Source: Anopheles merus
Lineage: Eukaryota; Arthropoda; Insecta; Diptera; Culicidae
Reading direction: 5' to 3'
Length of the DNA stretch: 64,000 nt
NCBI RefSeq assembly: GCF_017562075.2
Contig: NC_054081.1
Span: 19,535,141-19,599,140, forward strand
The position numbers and the translations under genes were made by a program. Shown one piece after another: positions 44,972 to 55,702 of this stretch (within the stretch, counting starts at the first letter, position 1; each line of letters opens with the position of its first letter). Below the pieces are notes generated by a model. That model was given only the letters and a program-made list of their open reading frames with translations, was not told where the DNA came from and did no database searches.

Positions 44972-45859
44972 CTAGTGATTGTTGCGCAAATATTCCCGCA
45001 GATCGTCTATCTTGAACCGAGACACGCACTCGTACACGCGCGAGATGCCGAAGTAGCCGGTCAGAAACATTAGCCCGACGATGGCCATCATCAGAAACAC
45101 TCCGATCAGCAAACTGACGAGCATGACCGATGCAGCCGTTATGAGTGCACCCTCGATCAGCACAAACCCGGTAAAGGCCATCACCGCCGTAGTCATCGTG
45201 AAAAAAATAAATACCAGGAATGGTAGCGTGAAGACGAAAATCACAATCGCGACTGCTAGCGCCAGGATCGGGTACTGATGTAGGCTGGCAAAAATGGCGT
45301 GAGCAATCTCCTGTAGCCTGTACCGGGCGGCCGTCTCCGACATTACCTTGTTGATACGGTGAACTGCAATGAACACAAACCGGACATTCCTATTATAGTT
45401 TAACGGGGCGGGGGGGGGGGTTCTTATTCGGTAGGCATTTGCGAGACACTTACGGTATATAGAGGTACGAGTAAGGATAAATCGAGCCAAGTCTTCGTTT
45501 CTGCGGTAACGCCTTTCCATGTCTTTGAACTCATTCTGCGGTTTGGAACCTTCCGGATAGCTCTGCAATAGTATGAAATCATACCGCCGGAGTACAGTAC
45601 GGCTAATTGATACTTATCTTTCATACGCTGTGATGCGTTTCAGTTTACAATTTTAGCATTATTATTCAACAGTATTAATCTTGCGATGTTTTCTTTTTAA
45701 CAGCTGTAATCTATTTCTGACAGCTCTGTACTTGGAAAACTTCTGCTGAGCATTGAATAATAATTTTAGCATTGAACGCAGACCCGGACACCAGTGTGTC
45801 GATACCACACGCACGCTCACCTGCGTTTCAACTCTATTGTCTGAAGCTGACGATGGCAT
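44972..45859 (-). CDS. Promethin/LDAF1-like membrane protein, three exons
   Basis: Probably a lipid-droplet assembly factor (promethin family) of the ER membrane. The last exon (45363-44972) encodes a ~75-residue, almost purely hydrophobic stretch able to form two helical hairpins, followed by ISRVYECVSRFKIDD. The promethin/TMEM159 family has the same hydrophobic block of four segments. Exon 2 is 45562-45454. The intron 45453-45364 has GTAAGT and TTCATTGCAG sites and contains a 13-base C/G run. Exon 1 probably begins at ATG 45859 (MPSSASDN) and ends near 45670; its donor is uncertain. A TATATAG box lies about 25 bp before the ATG. The gene is intact as far as visible, but family membership rests on topology and motif memory. 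Confidence 0.65.
45364..45453 (-). other. Intron 2 of the LDAF1-like gene
   Basis: 90 bp, GTAAGTG donor and ATTGCAG acceptor. Splicing joins TAC-C to TT-CAC, keeping the frame (SIY-L-HRINK). Reading through the intron is also open by chance. Confidence 0.75.
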
Positions 45860-46148
45860 TGTGACGAACTATGCTTAACTATATAAGTATGATTTTCAAC
45901 TTTGATGTAACCGGCTGCTTCTCGAGAATGCACACACAACAACCGGGACGGCACATTAATCTGTCACACTGACCGTTGATGCATGCAAAAACATCAAACC
46001 ACAAAAACCAGAGTGATTTTGGTTAACATGTTTTGTTTTAATTTTAGTTTTTCTTGTCGTAATTTGTTTTTACTTTATATTTCTTTTTTTTTATTATTAC
46101 AGCAATTACCCGCAGTACGCGATACTCGATATACGCGAATTCGCAGTA
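45860..46148. other. Intergenic, with one end of a MITE ending TACAGCAATT
   Basis: From about 46100 the sequence TACAGCAATTACCCGCAGTACG is one terminus of a MITE whose other copy ends at 54770. The nested MITE Z1 enters it at 46149, and it resumes at 48453 (TACGCGATTCCTC). Confidence 0.6.
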
Positions 46149-46174
46149 CAGGCGGTCCCCGAGATACACGGTTA

Positions 46175-46672
46175 GGCTGCGCTCTGGCACCAATCGAACA
46201 CGACATCCGACTCGAACAAACCCAAAGTGGGTAGAAAGGAGGTGTCGTCATGTAGAACAATTGGGCATCGAGGCTTTAGAAAAAAGCACAAAACCAGGAT
46301 CGACGGCATTTGTCAAATGCGACGAATGTTGCTTGTATTTAGATATGATATATGAATTGTTTTCGTTTAATACACATTTTTTTAGCATTAAAAATTCGTA
46401 TTTTGCATCCACACTCCATAAATCGACATTTTACACGTTATAATGTAGCTGCTGCCTGTAAAAAAATATCGACGGCTGTTGTCAAACTGAATCTCAAAAT
46501 GGCAACATGCCAAACGCTAAGAAGACACCTCCTCTATATTCCACCTTGAACAAACCCATATAAACATATGGAGGTGCACTGTCAGACACAAACAAACAAA
46601 CAAGACAAACATGTCAAATCCCATACATTTTTCATGTTCGATGACGTGTTCGATTGGTGCTAGAGCGCCGGG
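46175..46672. mobile_element. MITE V1 (TTA duplication), interrupted by element U
   Basis: Termini with GCGCTCTGGCACCAATCG and, reversed, CCCGGCGCTCTAGCACCAAT, flanked by TTA (46172-46174 and 46673-46675). V2 at 48897-49060 is the uninterrupted form. The 3-bp TTA duplication suggests PIF/Harbinger-type mobilisation. Confidence 0.85.
46224..46547. mobile_element. 324-bp element U inside V1
   Basis: Flanked by the 10-bp duplication GAACAAACCC (46214-46223 and 46548-46557). The termini AAAGTGGGTAGAAAGGAGGT and, reversed, AAGGTGGAATATAGAGGAGG share an AGGAGGTGTC core. A 9-10-bp duplication is typical of Mutator-like elements, but the superfamily is unproven. Confidence 0.75.
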
Positions 46673-46736
46673 TTAATGGGGACCGAAAACGGCCGCAAAA
46701 TACCGTCTCGAATTAAAATCTCGAATTTCCGCATAA

Positions 46737-46897
46737 GGGCGGTGGCAACGCTTATCAGATGCGATTTTATCGGACGAGATTTATATGGGATTTGACAGAT
46801 AACGTCGGACGACGAAATTGCACGTCCGACGTTATCTGTCAAATCCCATATAAATCTCGTCCGATAAAATCGCATCCGATGAGCGTTGCCACCGCCC
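46737..46897. mobile_element. 161-bp near-perfect foldback MITE W
   Basis: Two ~75-bp arms (GGGCGGTGGCAACGC, AGATGCGATTTTATCGGACG, ATATGGGATTTGACAGATAA) in inverted orientation around a ~13-bp centre. It is flanked by TAA (46734-46736 and 46898-46900). The unfilled site CCGCGTAAGTCG is present in Z2 at about 48578-48592. Confidence 0.9.
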
Positions 46898-46985
46898 TAA
46901 GTCGAATCTCGTGATTTCCAGCCAAAATATCACTAATTTTCGAGCAATTTTGCAAGTAGGGGGTGGTTTTCGCCACCAAATTAAT

Positions 46986-48241
46986 CCCAAATAGCCAGCT
47001 CGTACTTTATAGCTGATTTAAGGCTGTTTAACGAAAAATCGTTCCGATGTCGTACTTTGTGGCTGATTAAGAGATAGACGGTACTTTGCGGAACTATGGA
47101 GCTTTTTAACAGGCACATGGTACTTTTTGGAACTTTGCGGCTGATTAGTACTATCCCAAGCGCCACAGATTAAGCTTAAACGACTGGAAAATTGAATATC
47201 CATAGAAAAAAAAATGAAAGCTCCACAGCTTCATTGGTTTGATCAATAGATGGCGTATTACAACTCATCATTATATTGCTATCCTTTTCTTGCAATGTGT
47301 TTCGACAAGTTGCATTTTATTATGACCTATATAGCCTTCTAACTTTCTGAGCAAAAATCTATATAAATGGTCGTGTGGTTAGATACGTGGGTATCAACAC
47401 CAATGACCATTGCTCAAATCTCACTTGCTTCAGTGCTGGTGGTTTCCGTTGGAGTTTAGTATTTAAACAATCGTATCGCCGTTCTAGTTCTAGCGATGCA
47501 TAACTTCAATGCGAAACCATACAACAGTACAGAGGAAATGAGAAAGCTCTCCTCCAAGCGATGAAGCTCAACTGGTTGGGGTATCCCACCAACAGATAGC
47601 GCCACCAGCTTTTTTGCTATTTTTAGAATGCATGAGTCGTTTGGCGTCTGCTAAACGAAGTCTTTCTATATTCCGTTTAGGTAGAGAACTTGAGTCGTTT
47701 AGAAGCCGTTTAGTGGTCGTTTAGTGGATTTGTGGCACTTGGGATGTGTAGGGTTCATGGTGGAACTTGAAGGCTTGTTAAGAAAGCGTACCGAACTTGG
47801 TGGAACTTTATAGCTTTTTAATGCATGACATCGGTACAAGGTGGCTCTTGTCAAAGTGTCAAACACGGACGCCGGCAATAATCTCATTGCTGCTGCACAA
47901 GTTAGATTCGTTAATTGAAGAATGAATATTGAGTGAAGTGATTGTGAATTATCAGTAAATTGTGTAAAATTTTGTGTTATTCATCAATACAAAAGATTTA
48001 AAAATATACATATGTGTTTAAACGAAACAAATCTTGTTGTTTATTTCATCGATGACGCTTGCTTGAAAATAAAACACAAAGAAAAATAATCCCTGGCATC
48101 GTGGCATAAGGAAGCTGCTTAGGCGCTGTTTGAAAGACCCACCTAGAACTTTGATGCTGTTTATCTACTGCAAAAGGCGAATTAGAGCAGCGATCTTTAG
48201 CGTGCCAAAATGAGCTGCTTAAGCAATTCTGGCTATTTGGG
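46986..48241 (+). mobile_element. MITE Y1 (665-bp family, CCCAAATAGCCAG termini) containing X1
   Basis: Ends CCCAAATAGCCAG and, reversed, CCCAAATAGCCAG. Without X1 it is 665 bp, the same length as the inverted copy Y2 at 49423-50087. The flanks read ...CAAATTAAT and AATTATTT..., and the unfilled site CAAATCAATTATT lies in Z3 (minus strand, about 49368-49381), giving a 3-bp AAT duplication. Confidence 0.9.
47155..47743 (-). mobile_element. MITE X1 (589 bp, CCCAAGYGCCACA termini)
   Basis: Ends CCCAAGCGCCACAGAT and, reversed, CCCAAGTGCCACAAAT. AT lies on both sides. Y2 carries the unfilled site (CACTATGTGTAGG on its minus strand, near 49915-49928), so the borders and a 2-bp duplication are directly supported. 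No coding capacity. Confidence 0.9.
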
Positions 48242-48505
48242 AATTATTTGATATGTTTCTACTGAATTGAACAATTTTAAACCTTTTTAAATAGTATTTT
48301 ACATTCGTTCCATACGGAAATTATTTGGTATTTCAGAATGGATGTGTCAAATCAATACAATTTGCTCAAAGAACTGTCAAATTTGGAAAACCGCGTATCT
48401 CCTAATCCGCGTATAAGAGGTACCGTGTATCTGATGATCTGATGATCGCCTGTACGCGATTCCTCTAAATTTGACAGCTCCATGTGTTTTTCTGCAAATT
48501 AATTA

Positions 48506-48870
48506 CAGACGGTCCCCGAGATACACGGTTAATGGCGACCTAAAACGGCCGCAAAATACCGCGTAACTCGAATTTCCGCGTATGTCGAATCTCGTGATTT
48601 CCAGCTAAAATATCGCTAATTTTCGTGTAATTTTGCAAGTAGGAGGTGGTTTTAGCCAATTTATGAATTATTTGATATGGTTCTGACTGAATATAACAGT
48701 TTTGAACCATTTGAAATTGTTTTTAACATTCGATCAAAACGGACATTATTTGGCAATTTATAATTGATGTGTCAAATCAGTACAATTTGCTCAAATAATT
48801 GTCAAATTTAGAAAACCACGTACCTCTGAATCCGCGTATAAGAGGTACCGTGTATCTCGGGGACCGCCTG
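48506..48870 (+). mobile_element. MITE Z2, 365 bp, uninterrupted
   Basis: CAGACGGTCCCCGAGATACA to GTGTATCTCGGGGACCGCCTG, TA on both sides (48504-48505 and 48871-48872). It is the reference copy for Z1 and Z3. Confidence 0.9.
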
Positions 48871-48896
48871 TAACGGATTAACCGTCGGGCGGCTTA

Positions 48897-49060
48897 CCCG
48901 GCGCTCTAGCAGCAATCGAACACGACATCCGACACGAAAAAACCCATATAATCATATGGTGGTGCACTGTCAGACAGAAACAAACAAACAAGACAAACAT
49001 GTCAAATCCCATACATTTTTCATGTTCGATGTCGTGTTCGATTGGTGCTAGAGCGCCGGG
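48897..49060. mobile_element. MITE V2, 164 bp
   Basis: Inverted ends CCCGGCGCTCTAGCA, with TTA on both sides (48894-48896 and 49061-49063). It contains the GTCAGACAGAAACAAACAAA stretch shared with V1. Confidence 0.85.
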
Positions 49061-49170
49061 TTAACCGTGCGCATAAATGTGACAGCTGTTCAAACATGCG
49101 GCGAAAATTTGCAGCGATAGTCAAGTAGGCAACCAATTTTTTGTGCAGTTCTGTAGTGTCTAGTGATATA

Positions 49171-50201
49171 CAGGCGGTCCCCGAGATACACGGTACCTCT
49201 TATACGCGGATTCAGAGACACGCGGTTTTCCAAATTTGACAGTTCTTTGAGCAAATTTTACTGATTTTACACATCCATTGTGAAATACCAAATAATTTCC
49301 GTATGGAACGAATGTAAAATACTATTTAAAAAGGTTTAAAATTGTTCAATTCAGTAGAAACATATAAAATAATTGATTTGGTGGCGAAAACCACATCCTA
49401 CTTGCAAAATTGCACGAAAATTCCCAAATAGCCAGAATTGCTTAAGCAGCTCATTTTGGCACGCTAAAGATCGCTGCTCTAATTCGCCTTTTGCAGTAGA
49501 TAAACAGCATCAAAGTTCTAGGTGGGTCTTTCAAACAGCGCCTAAGCAGCTTCCTTATGCCACGATGCCAGGGATTATTTTTCTTTGTGTTTTATTTTCA
49601 AGCAAGCGTCATTGATGAAATAAACAACAAGATTTGTTTCGTTTAAACACATATGTATATTTTTAAATCCTTTGTATTGATGAATAACACAAAATTTTAA
49701 ACAATTTACTGATAATTCACAATCACTTCACTCAATATTCATTCTTCAAATAACGAATCTAACTTGTGCAGCAGCAATGAGATTATTGCCGGCGTCCGTC
49801 TTTGACACTTTGACAAGAGCCACCTTGTACCGATGTCATGCATTAAAAAGCTATAAAGTTCCACCAAGTTCAGTACCCTTTCTTAACAAGCCTTCAAGTT
49901 CCATCATGAACCCTACACATAGTGCTAATCAGCCGCAAAGTTCCAAAAAGTACCATGTGCCTGTTAAAAAGCTCCATAGTTCCGCAAAGTACTGTCTATC
50001 TCTTCATCAGCCACAAAGTACGACATCGGAACGATTTTTCGTTAAACAGCCCTAAATCAGCTATAAAGTACGAGCTGGCTATTTGGGTTAGTGATATTTT
50101 GGCTGGAAATCCCGAGATTCGACTTACGCGGAAATTCGAGATACGCGGTATTTTGCGGCTGTTTTCGGTCCCCATTAACCGTGTATCTCGGGGACCACCT
50201 G
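49171..50201 (-). mobile_element. MITE Z3, inverted, containing Y2
   Basis: CAGGCGGTCCCCGAGATACA to GTGTATCTCGGGGACCACCTG with TA on both sides. About 366 bp remain when Y2 is removed, in the opposite orientation to Z1 and Z2. Confidence 0.9.
49423..50087 (-). mobile_element. MITE Y2, 665 bp, inverted copy of Y1 without X
   Basis: CCCAAATAGCCAG ends on both sides. The unfilled site is in Z2 (AAAATTAGCGATA when read on the minus strand), indicating a 2-3-bp duplication. It shows the state of the Y element before X1 inserted. Confidence 0.9.
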
Positions 50202-50203
50202 TA

Positions 50204-50412
50204 TTATAATTTTACCAATAGGTGAATAAGCAATATTTTTATTGTTGCTATAACACTAATGGATATCAAAAGTAGTAAGGTACAAGTCATATAATTACTT
50301 TTTTTATTCCAATGAATTATCAATGAATCTAAACCTTATGAACGATTGCTGAACATTCATAAGGGTTAGATTATTAGACATTATTATTTATCAATTTGCT
50401 CATCCACGACGG
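50204..50412. other. AT-rich spacer, no gene
   Basis: No recognisable feature. Confidence 0.4.
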
Positions 50413-51370
50413 TTAAAACAGTCGTTCAAAAAATGCTGCTTGGGTTTGGGATAAACTGGCGTTACGCGTAACGCTAGCGTTACTTTTACCATTTATCAAA
50501 TATTTTCTGTTGTTGATCAAGTGGACACTGCATCCAGAATCAACGATGAAAGAGTCTATTGCGAGTTCTTTTTCTCCAATTTGAAGCTGCGATTTCACCA
50601 TAAAACTCACAGTTTTCTCTGCCACGACAGAGTTGGCGTTTCTGTCTTGCATTTTGGATCGACAATCCTTTTGTATGTGGCCTACTTTTCCGCAACGATG
50701 GCATTTCCCTTTGAACTTTTTCTTCTGAAAACTTCCTCCGATAAAGGCTGTTGATTTTTCTTCGCCGCAGTAGTCTGCTCGATCTGTTTTCTTCTATTCT
50801 GCACCTAGCAGCCGATGTTTCACTGTTTCTAGGGAGCGATCTTTATCGTCCATGTTTTCTAGAGCTGTCACTAATGGATCGTAACTGCTCGGCAACGTTA
50901 TGAAGAGTTGAGAGACCAAATCGCTTGCTTCCATTTTTGCACCTGCAGTTTTCAACTGCAGTTCAACGCACCTGGTCGTCGAATTCGGCAAGATGGTTTC
51001 GCATTTACGATCCTTCCTTCATACGTAACGTGGCCAACCGTTTGCGCAAGATCGTCTGGCTTGCCTCCGACTTCTTCGCAAAGGTGTCTTCAAGAGCTTT
51101 CCACATTTCCTTGGCTGTTTCCTTTTCTTCGACTATGACTAGGCAATCATTTCCAACAAATCCAAACAGCAAGAATTTTGCCTTCCGTTCCATTCTTAAA
51201 AATTCTTGTTCCGCGGTTCTCCGACCGCTTCAGGCACGTCTTCTTCGAGCGCCTCCCAAACTCCCGAAGCTTCCTAGACCAAACGAACTCCAAAACTCCA
51301 TTTTCCGTAATTCGTTCCATTCAGCTTGGGAATGCCAGCACCTTCCTTTACAGAGGAGCCCATAACCTAA
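50413..51370 (-). pseudogene. Copia-type retrotransposon gag and protease fragment
   Basis: On the minus strand a gag (UBN2-like) reads KAKFLLFGFVGNDCLVIVEE, AKEMWKALEDTF and SQLFITLPSSYDPLVTALEN. It is followed by a CCHC knuckle CHRCGKVGHIQKDC near 50700-50660 and the protease signature FIVDSGCSVHLINN near 50550-50510. Frameshifts separate these parts. Pol beyond the protease is absent and no LTR was found. Confidence 0.8.
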
Positions 51371-51549
51371 AGCAACTAAGTTCTTTGAAACGCTGAAGAA
51401 GTTTTTATTAACAAGATTTTATATGACCGTTCTCTTCAATATCTGATTTGCGAATAACTAAAAACTACAATGAACCGATCGCTCCACGACTACTTTGTTT
51501 CCACAGGGTTACTTCGTTTACATATATGTCATATATCTATTTATTATAA

Positions 51550-51690
<141 letters not shown>

Positions 51691-52083
51691 AAGTGAATAA
51701 TAAAAAATTAACTCTGAGCTGTTAATTGGCTAATTTTTGACGCTACACAATGTTAAAGCGAAATACTGCCAGCAATTTCATAGACCACCTCAGCGATATC
51801 CCAAGTGCCACAAATCCACTAAAAGACCACTAAACGGCTTCTAAACGACTTAAGCTCTCTACCTAAACGGAATATAGAAAGACTTCGTTTAGCAGACGCC
51901 AAACGACTCATGCATTCTAAAAATAGCAAAAAAGCTGGTGGCGCTATCTGTTGGTGGGATACCCCAACCAGTTGAGCTTCATCGCTTGGAGGAGAGCTTT
52001 CTCATTTCCTGTGTACTGTTGTATGGTTTCGCATTGAAGTTATGCATCGCTAGAACTAGAACGGCGATACGATTGTTTAAATA

Positions 52084-53295
52084 CTAAACTCCAACGGAAA
52101 CCACCAGCACTGAAGCAAGTGAGATTTGAGTAATGGTCGTTGGTGATGATACACTGGTGGACATAAAAATAGGAACTTTTTTCTGTGACCGAAAGACATA
52201 GTTCTTGTCAGAAATATTTGGTAGCCCTGAAAAGGACTGTTTAAGTGGTTGTTGGGAGGAGGTGTTGCGGTGTTCCACAGAGCGAAAACACATTCTAACG
52301 GTCAATATGTGGTGACCGTTATTTGCTATCACTTCCTGACAGCGTTTGGCCATATCGTCGATGAGCTTACGGCATTCGCTTTCGGGTATGTTTTTCCACA
52401 TAACCTCGCAGCGTGTCCATAGATCATCGGCTGAACGTGCAGGCTGGTTCTTAAGCTGACGCTTGAGAGTTGACCACAGATTTTCAATCGGGTTTAGGTC
52501 AGGACTCAACGCAGGCCACGGTAGAACTTGCACATCCTGGTTTGCCAAATAACATTTAACTGTTCGCGATGTGTGCTTAGAGTCGTTATCATGCTGAAAG
52601 ATGTAATGCTCTTCGTCTCCGAATTTTTGTCGGGCGTATGGCAACATCTTACGACTAAGTATTTTTCTATACCCTTCCGAGTTCAGTGTCCCGTTGATAC
52701 GGAACAAAGGACCCGGGCCGTGCCAGGAGAAGCAACCCCACACCATAACGTGGCCGCCTCCGTGACTTCGGGTTTTTATCGTATTTTTCGGATGATACGC
52801 CTGATTAGGAAGGCGCCAGACGTATTTAATGCCGTCCGAACCATCCAGATTGATTCTGGACTCATCCGAAAAAATGATTTTGCTCCACCAAAAGATGGAT
52901 GCAGCTAAATGTTCTTCGGCAAACCGAATGCGCGCTTCTACGTGGTGCGGCAGCAGCTTACGAACCTTCCGCGGTCTCCGGGCACAGAACCCAGCGGCGT
53001 GTAAACGGCGAGACACCGTTTTCGCCGAAACTTGCAAACCAAGCTCCTGCTTGATTTGAGCGCAAGTTTTGAAAGGATCCGCCTTGATTATCTCAACAAT
53101 CTGCGCGTCAACGTCGGCCGTTGTTTTTCGCGGACGACCTGTCGATTTACCCGTAGCCTCGCTACGAATGGCGTTGTCCACAAACGTCCGCGAACGGCCG
53201 AACGCCTTGCAGATTGTCTTGATTGGCACGTTCTCACGATAAAGCCCCTGAATGTGTTTTCGCTCCTCTGGTGTGCAGTGCTTTCCGCGACCCAT
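52084..53295 (-). CDS. Tc1-type DD34E transposase, reading through the transposon end
   Basis: Cut-and-paste transposase. The N-terminal paired-like helix-turn-helix (KHIQGLYRENVPIKTICKAF) and a GRPRKTT AT-hook-like linker are followed by a second HTH (LGLQVSAKTVSRRLH). The catalytic domain has IIFSDESRINL (first D), FQHDNDSKHTSRT (second D) and ALSPDLNPIENLW (E), with 34 residues between the last two, that is DD34E. The start is MGRGKHCTPEER at 53295. About 334 residues reach VIANNGHHI, the usual end of Tc1 transposases, but no stop follows. The frame runs through the inverted repeat and 23 codons of the surrounding MITE to 403 residues. All catalytic residues are present. Confidence 0.92.
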   Translation of the reverse strand: MGRGKHCTPEERKHIQGLYRENVPIKTICKAFGRSRTFVDNAIRSEATGKSTGRPRKTTADVDAQIVEIIKADPFKTCAQIKQELGLQVSAKTVSRRLHAAGFCARRPRKVRKLLPHHVEARIRFAEEHLAASIFWWSKIIFSDESRINLDGSDGIKYVWRLPNQAYHPKNTIKTRSHGGGHVMVWGCFSWHGPGPLFRINGTLNSEGYRKILSRKMLPYARQKFGDEEHYIFQHDNDSKHTSRTVKCYLANQDVQVLPWPALSPDLNPIENLWSTLKRQLKNQPARSADDLWTRCEVMWKNIPESECRKLIDDMAKRCQEVIANNGHHILTVRMCFRSVEHRNTSSQQPLKQSFSGLPNISDKNYVFRSQKKVPIFMSTSVSSPTTITQISLASVLVVSVGV

Positions 53296-53577
53296 GATGA
53301 TTTTGTGGAATTTTTCAACAGCAACCTTTCACCTTGACCACTGATGGAAGAATGAAGCTCAACACGATTTGGCTCTCCTTTTATACTGCCGCAAAACGCT
53401 GCCGGCACTCAAAACTCAGATAAGTAGCGCACCAAAAATGAGAGTATAAAAGGCAAAATTCGGCTATTGCAAATTCAGTACGCCTCGAACTGTTGGCGAT
53501 GACACACCTAGTGCACGCAAAAAAAAAAACACACAATTTTTTTTTCCTATTTTTATGTCCACCAGTGTACCCACCCC
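52152..53577 (-). mobile_element. Complete Tc1-type transposon, 1426 bp
   Basis: 24-bp identical terminal inverted repeats starting CACTGGTGGACATAAAAATA, with TA on both sides (52150-52151 and 53578-53579). It encodes one transposase on the minus strand that is open along its whole length. It may be active or very recently active. Confidence 0.95.
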
Positions 53578-53584
53578 AAGTGCC

Positions 53585-54161
53585 ACAAATCCACTAAACG
53601 ACCACTAAACGGCTTCTAAACGACTCAAGTTCTCTACCTAAACGGAATATAGAAAGACTTCGTTTAGCAGACGGCAAACGACTCATTCATTCTAAAAATA
53701 GCAAAAAAGCTGGTGGCGCTCTCTGTTGGTGGGATACCCCAACCAGTTGAGCTTCATCGCTTGGAGGAGAGCTTTCTCATTTCCTCTGTACTGTTGTATG
53801 GTTTCGCATTGAAGTTATGCATCGCTAGAACTAGAACGGCGATACAATTGTTTAATTACTAAACTCTAACGGAAATCACCAGCACTGAAGCAAGTGAGAA
53901 TTGAATTATGGTCGTTGGTGTTGATACCCACATATCTGACCACACGACCATTCACATAGATTTTTGCTCAGAAAGTTATAAGGCTATATAGGTCATGATA
54001 AGATGAAACTTGTCGAAACACATTGCAAGAACAGGATAGCAATATAATGATGAGTTGTAATACGCCATCTATTGATCAAACCAATGAAGCTGTGGAGCTT
54101 TCATTTTTTTATATGGATATTAAATTTTCCAGTCGTTTAAGCTTAATCTGTGGCGCTTGGG
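53585..54161 (+). mobile_element. MITE X3, inserted in MITE X2
   Basis: 577 bp, CCCAAGTGCCACAAAT to CTGTGGCGCTTGGG, with AC on both sides (53583-53584 and 54162-54163). It is in the same orientation as X2. Confidence 0.9.
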
Positions 54162-54396
54162 ACGTATCTAACCACACGACCATTTATATAGATTTTTGCT
54201 CAGAAAGTTAGAAGGCTATATAGGTCATAATAAAATGCAACTTGTCCAAACACATTGCAAGAAAAGGATAGCAATATAATGATGAGTTGTAATACGCCAT
54301 CTATTGATCAAACCAATGAAGCTGTGGAGCTTTCATTTTTTTTCTATGGATATTCAATTTTCCAGTCGTTTAAGCTTAATCTGTGGCGCTTGGGAT

Positions 54397-54770
54397 GTTT
54401 CAGAGCAACAATGTTGCGCGCAACAACATTAGACCGCCGCCTAAGAGGGACCGCGTATCTCGTGGACTACCTGTATCTCGAGTTTTCGCGTATAGCAGAT
54501 TCCAATAGAAAAATAATTTACACTACGATGGATAATACAACCATCGCCATAGAGTTATGCATCAATTTTTTTTGTTGTAAAAAAAGGTATCTTTTGTACA
54601 AATTTAATGCAAAATGCTTCAAGAATATTAAGGAAATTCAAAATGGGCATAAAATATTTCAAAGAATTAAAATATTTGCAAAACTACATGAAGCTGTCAA
54701 ATTTAGAGGAATCGCGTACTGCGAATTCGCGTAAATCGAGTATCGCGGACTGCGGACAATTGCTGTAAAT
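54397..54770. mobile_element. Tc1-type MITE with one clear end (TACAGCAATTGTCCGC)
   Basis: The right end on the minus strand is TACAGCAATTGTCCGCAGTC, then ATACTCGATTTACGCGAATT and GCAGTACGCGATTCC, the same series that flanks Z1 at 46100-46148 and 48453-48480. The left side has related GCGTATCTCGTGGAC words but no clean terminus next to X2. Confidence 0.6.
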
Positions 54771-54779
54771 TACTCTTAA

Positions 54780-55307
54780 CCGTAGAGTTGGCAACCAGAT
54801 TTACACACGTAAGTTGGCAACCGGCATACCCGGGTATTCCACACGTTTTGATGCAAAAAAATTAACGATTTTCATAGGTAAACAATGCTCTCTATATTTT
54901 AATGCTGTAAGCAAGTAATGCCGACCATCTATTCTCTTCCATTTCATTTATTCATAAAATTTTTTCATTTTATTATAAAAATAACGGTCAAATCGAAATT
55001 TGGAATCGCTTGAATTTGACTCGAAAATAAGCACAATACGAAAAGAGGATAAAGAGAAACGTCATTCTCCATACAAAATGTATGGAATACCCGGGTATGC
55101 TGGTTGCCAACTTACGTGGTAAAGTTAAAAAAAAATCAAAATAAAATACTTACAGGCGGTTTAAAATTACAACTTATGCACTAAAAAATCATAAATTAAA
55201 AGTTGAGAGGCTATGGAAAATTTCAGGTTAATAAAAGCAATGAATCAAAAGTTATTGCAGTTCGAAGTTGAAAAAAATACCCGGGTATCCGGTTGCCAAC
55301 TTAAAGG
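54780..55307. mobile_element. TTAA-flanked MITE (R2)
   Basis: 528 bp, same family and orientation as R1 at 36565, with TTAA on both sides (54776-54779 and 55308-55311). Few differences separate the two copies. Confidence 0.85.
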
Positions 55308-55311
55308 TTAA

Positions 55312-55702
55312 ATTACCGGTAATTTAGCGATAAGATAGAGGAAATAGATAGGCCCGATTTGTCTGGCTGGGTAGATTTCATGACCTGAGCTCTTTAATCC
55401 ACCTTGGTCAAATCCCATACAAAATGGGACGTTTTTGCTCATAGATGCGCCATCGTGTAGACATATCTTAATAGTCCTACGATTGGACGAGCAAGAATAA
55501 GTGAAGAGGAAAACAGTGCGAAGACTGAAAAAACATCCCAGTGGCGCCCTACCAAAAAGGCGTAAGATAGACGTAAAGTTTTGTAAATATTGCGCAAGCC
55601 AACGACAAACAATTCCCACCAAGGGAAAACTTTTCCTATTCCTTCTCGGTCCTATTTACCTTGCACATTTAATAGGGGTCAGCTGCTGTTTTAAGCGACA
55701 CG
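55312..55702. promoter_or_regulatory. Upstream region of the MARCH5-like gene
   Basis: About 390 bp between MITE R2 and the ATG, without a gene. It should contain the promoter and 5' UTR, but I see no clear TATA box. Confidence 0.4.

Larger units (their letters stand above)
46149..48452 (+). mobile_element. MITE Z1 (365-bp family) expanded by five nested insertions
   Basis: Starts CAGGCGGTCCCCGAGATACA and ends in a GATCGCCTG-type terminus, with TA on each side (46147-46148 and 48453-48454). Its own sequence is collinear with Z2 (48506-48870). The extra DNA consists of V1 (46175-46672, containing U), W (46737-46897) and Y1 (46986-48241, containing X1), plus a short TCTCGAATTAAAA duplication. 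Subtracting these leaves about 380 bp. Confidence 0.9.
51800..54394 (+). mobile_element. MITE X2, carrying a Tc1 transposon and a second X copy
   Basis: Starts CCCAAGTGCCACAAAT and ends ATCTGTGGCGCTTGGG, with AT on both sides (51798-51799 and 54395-54396). Removing Tc1 (52152-53577) and X3 (53585-54161) leaves 588 bp, matching X1. Both insertions lie within about 10 bp of each other in the X2 sequence GATACCCACGTATC. Confidence 0.9.

Noticed and set aside
45424..45624. Alternative minus-strand frame through the LDAF1-like exon 2
   Set aside because: It uses another frame across the splice acceptor; the frame continuing into the hydrophobic exon is better supported.
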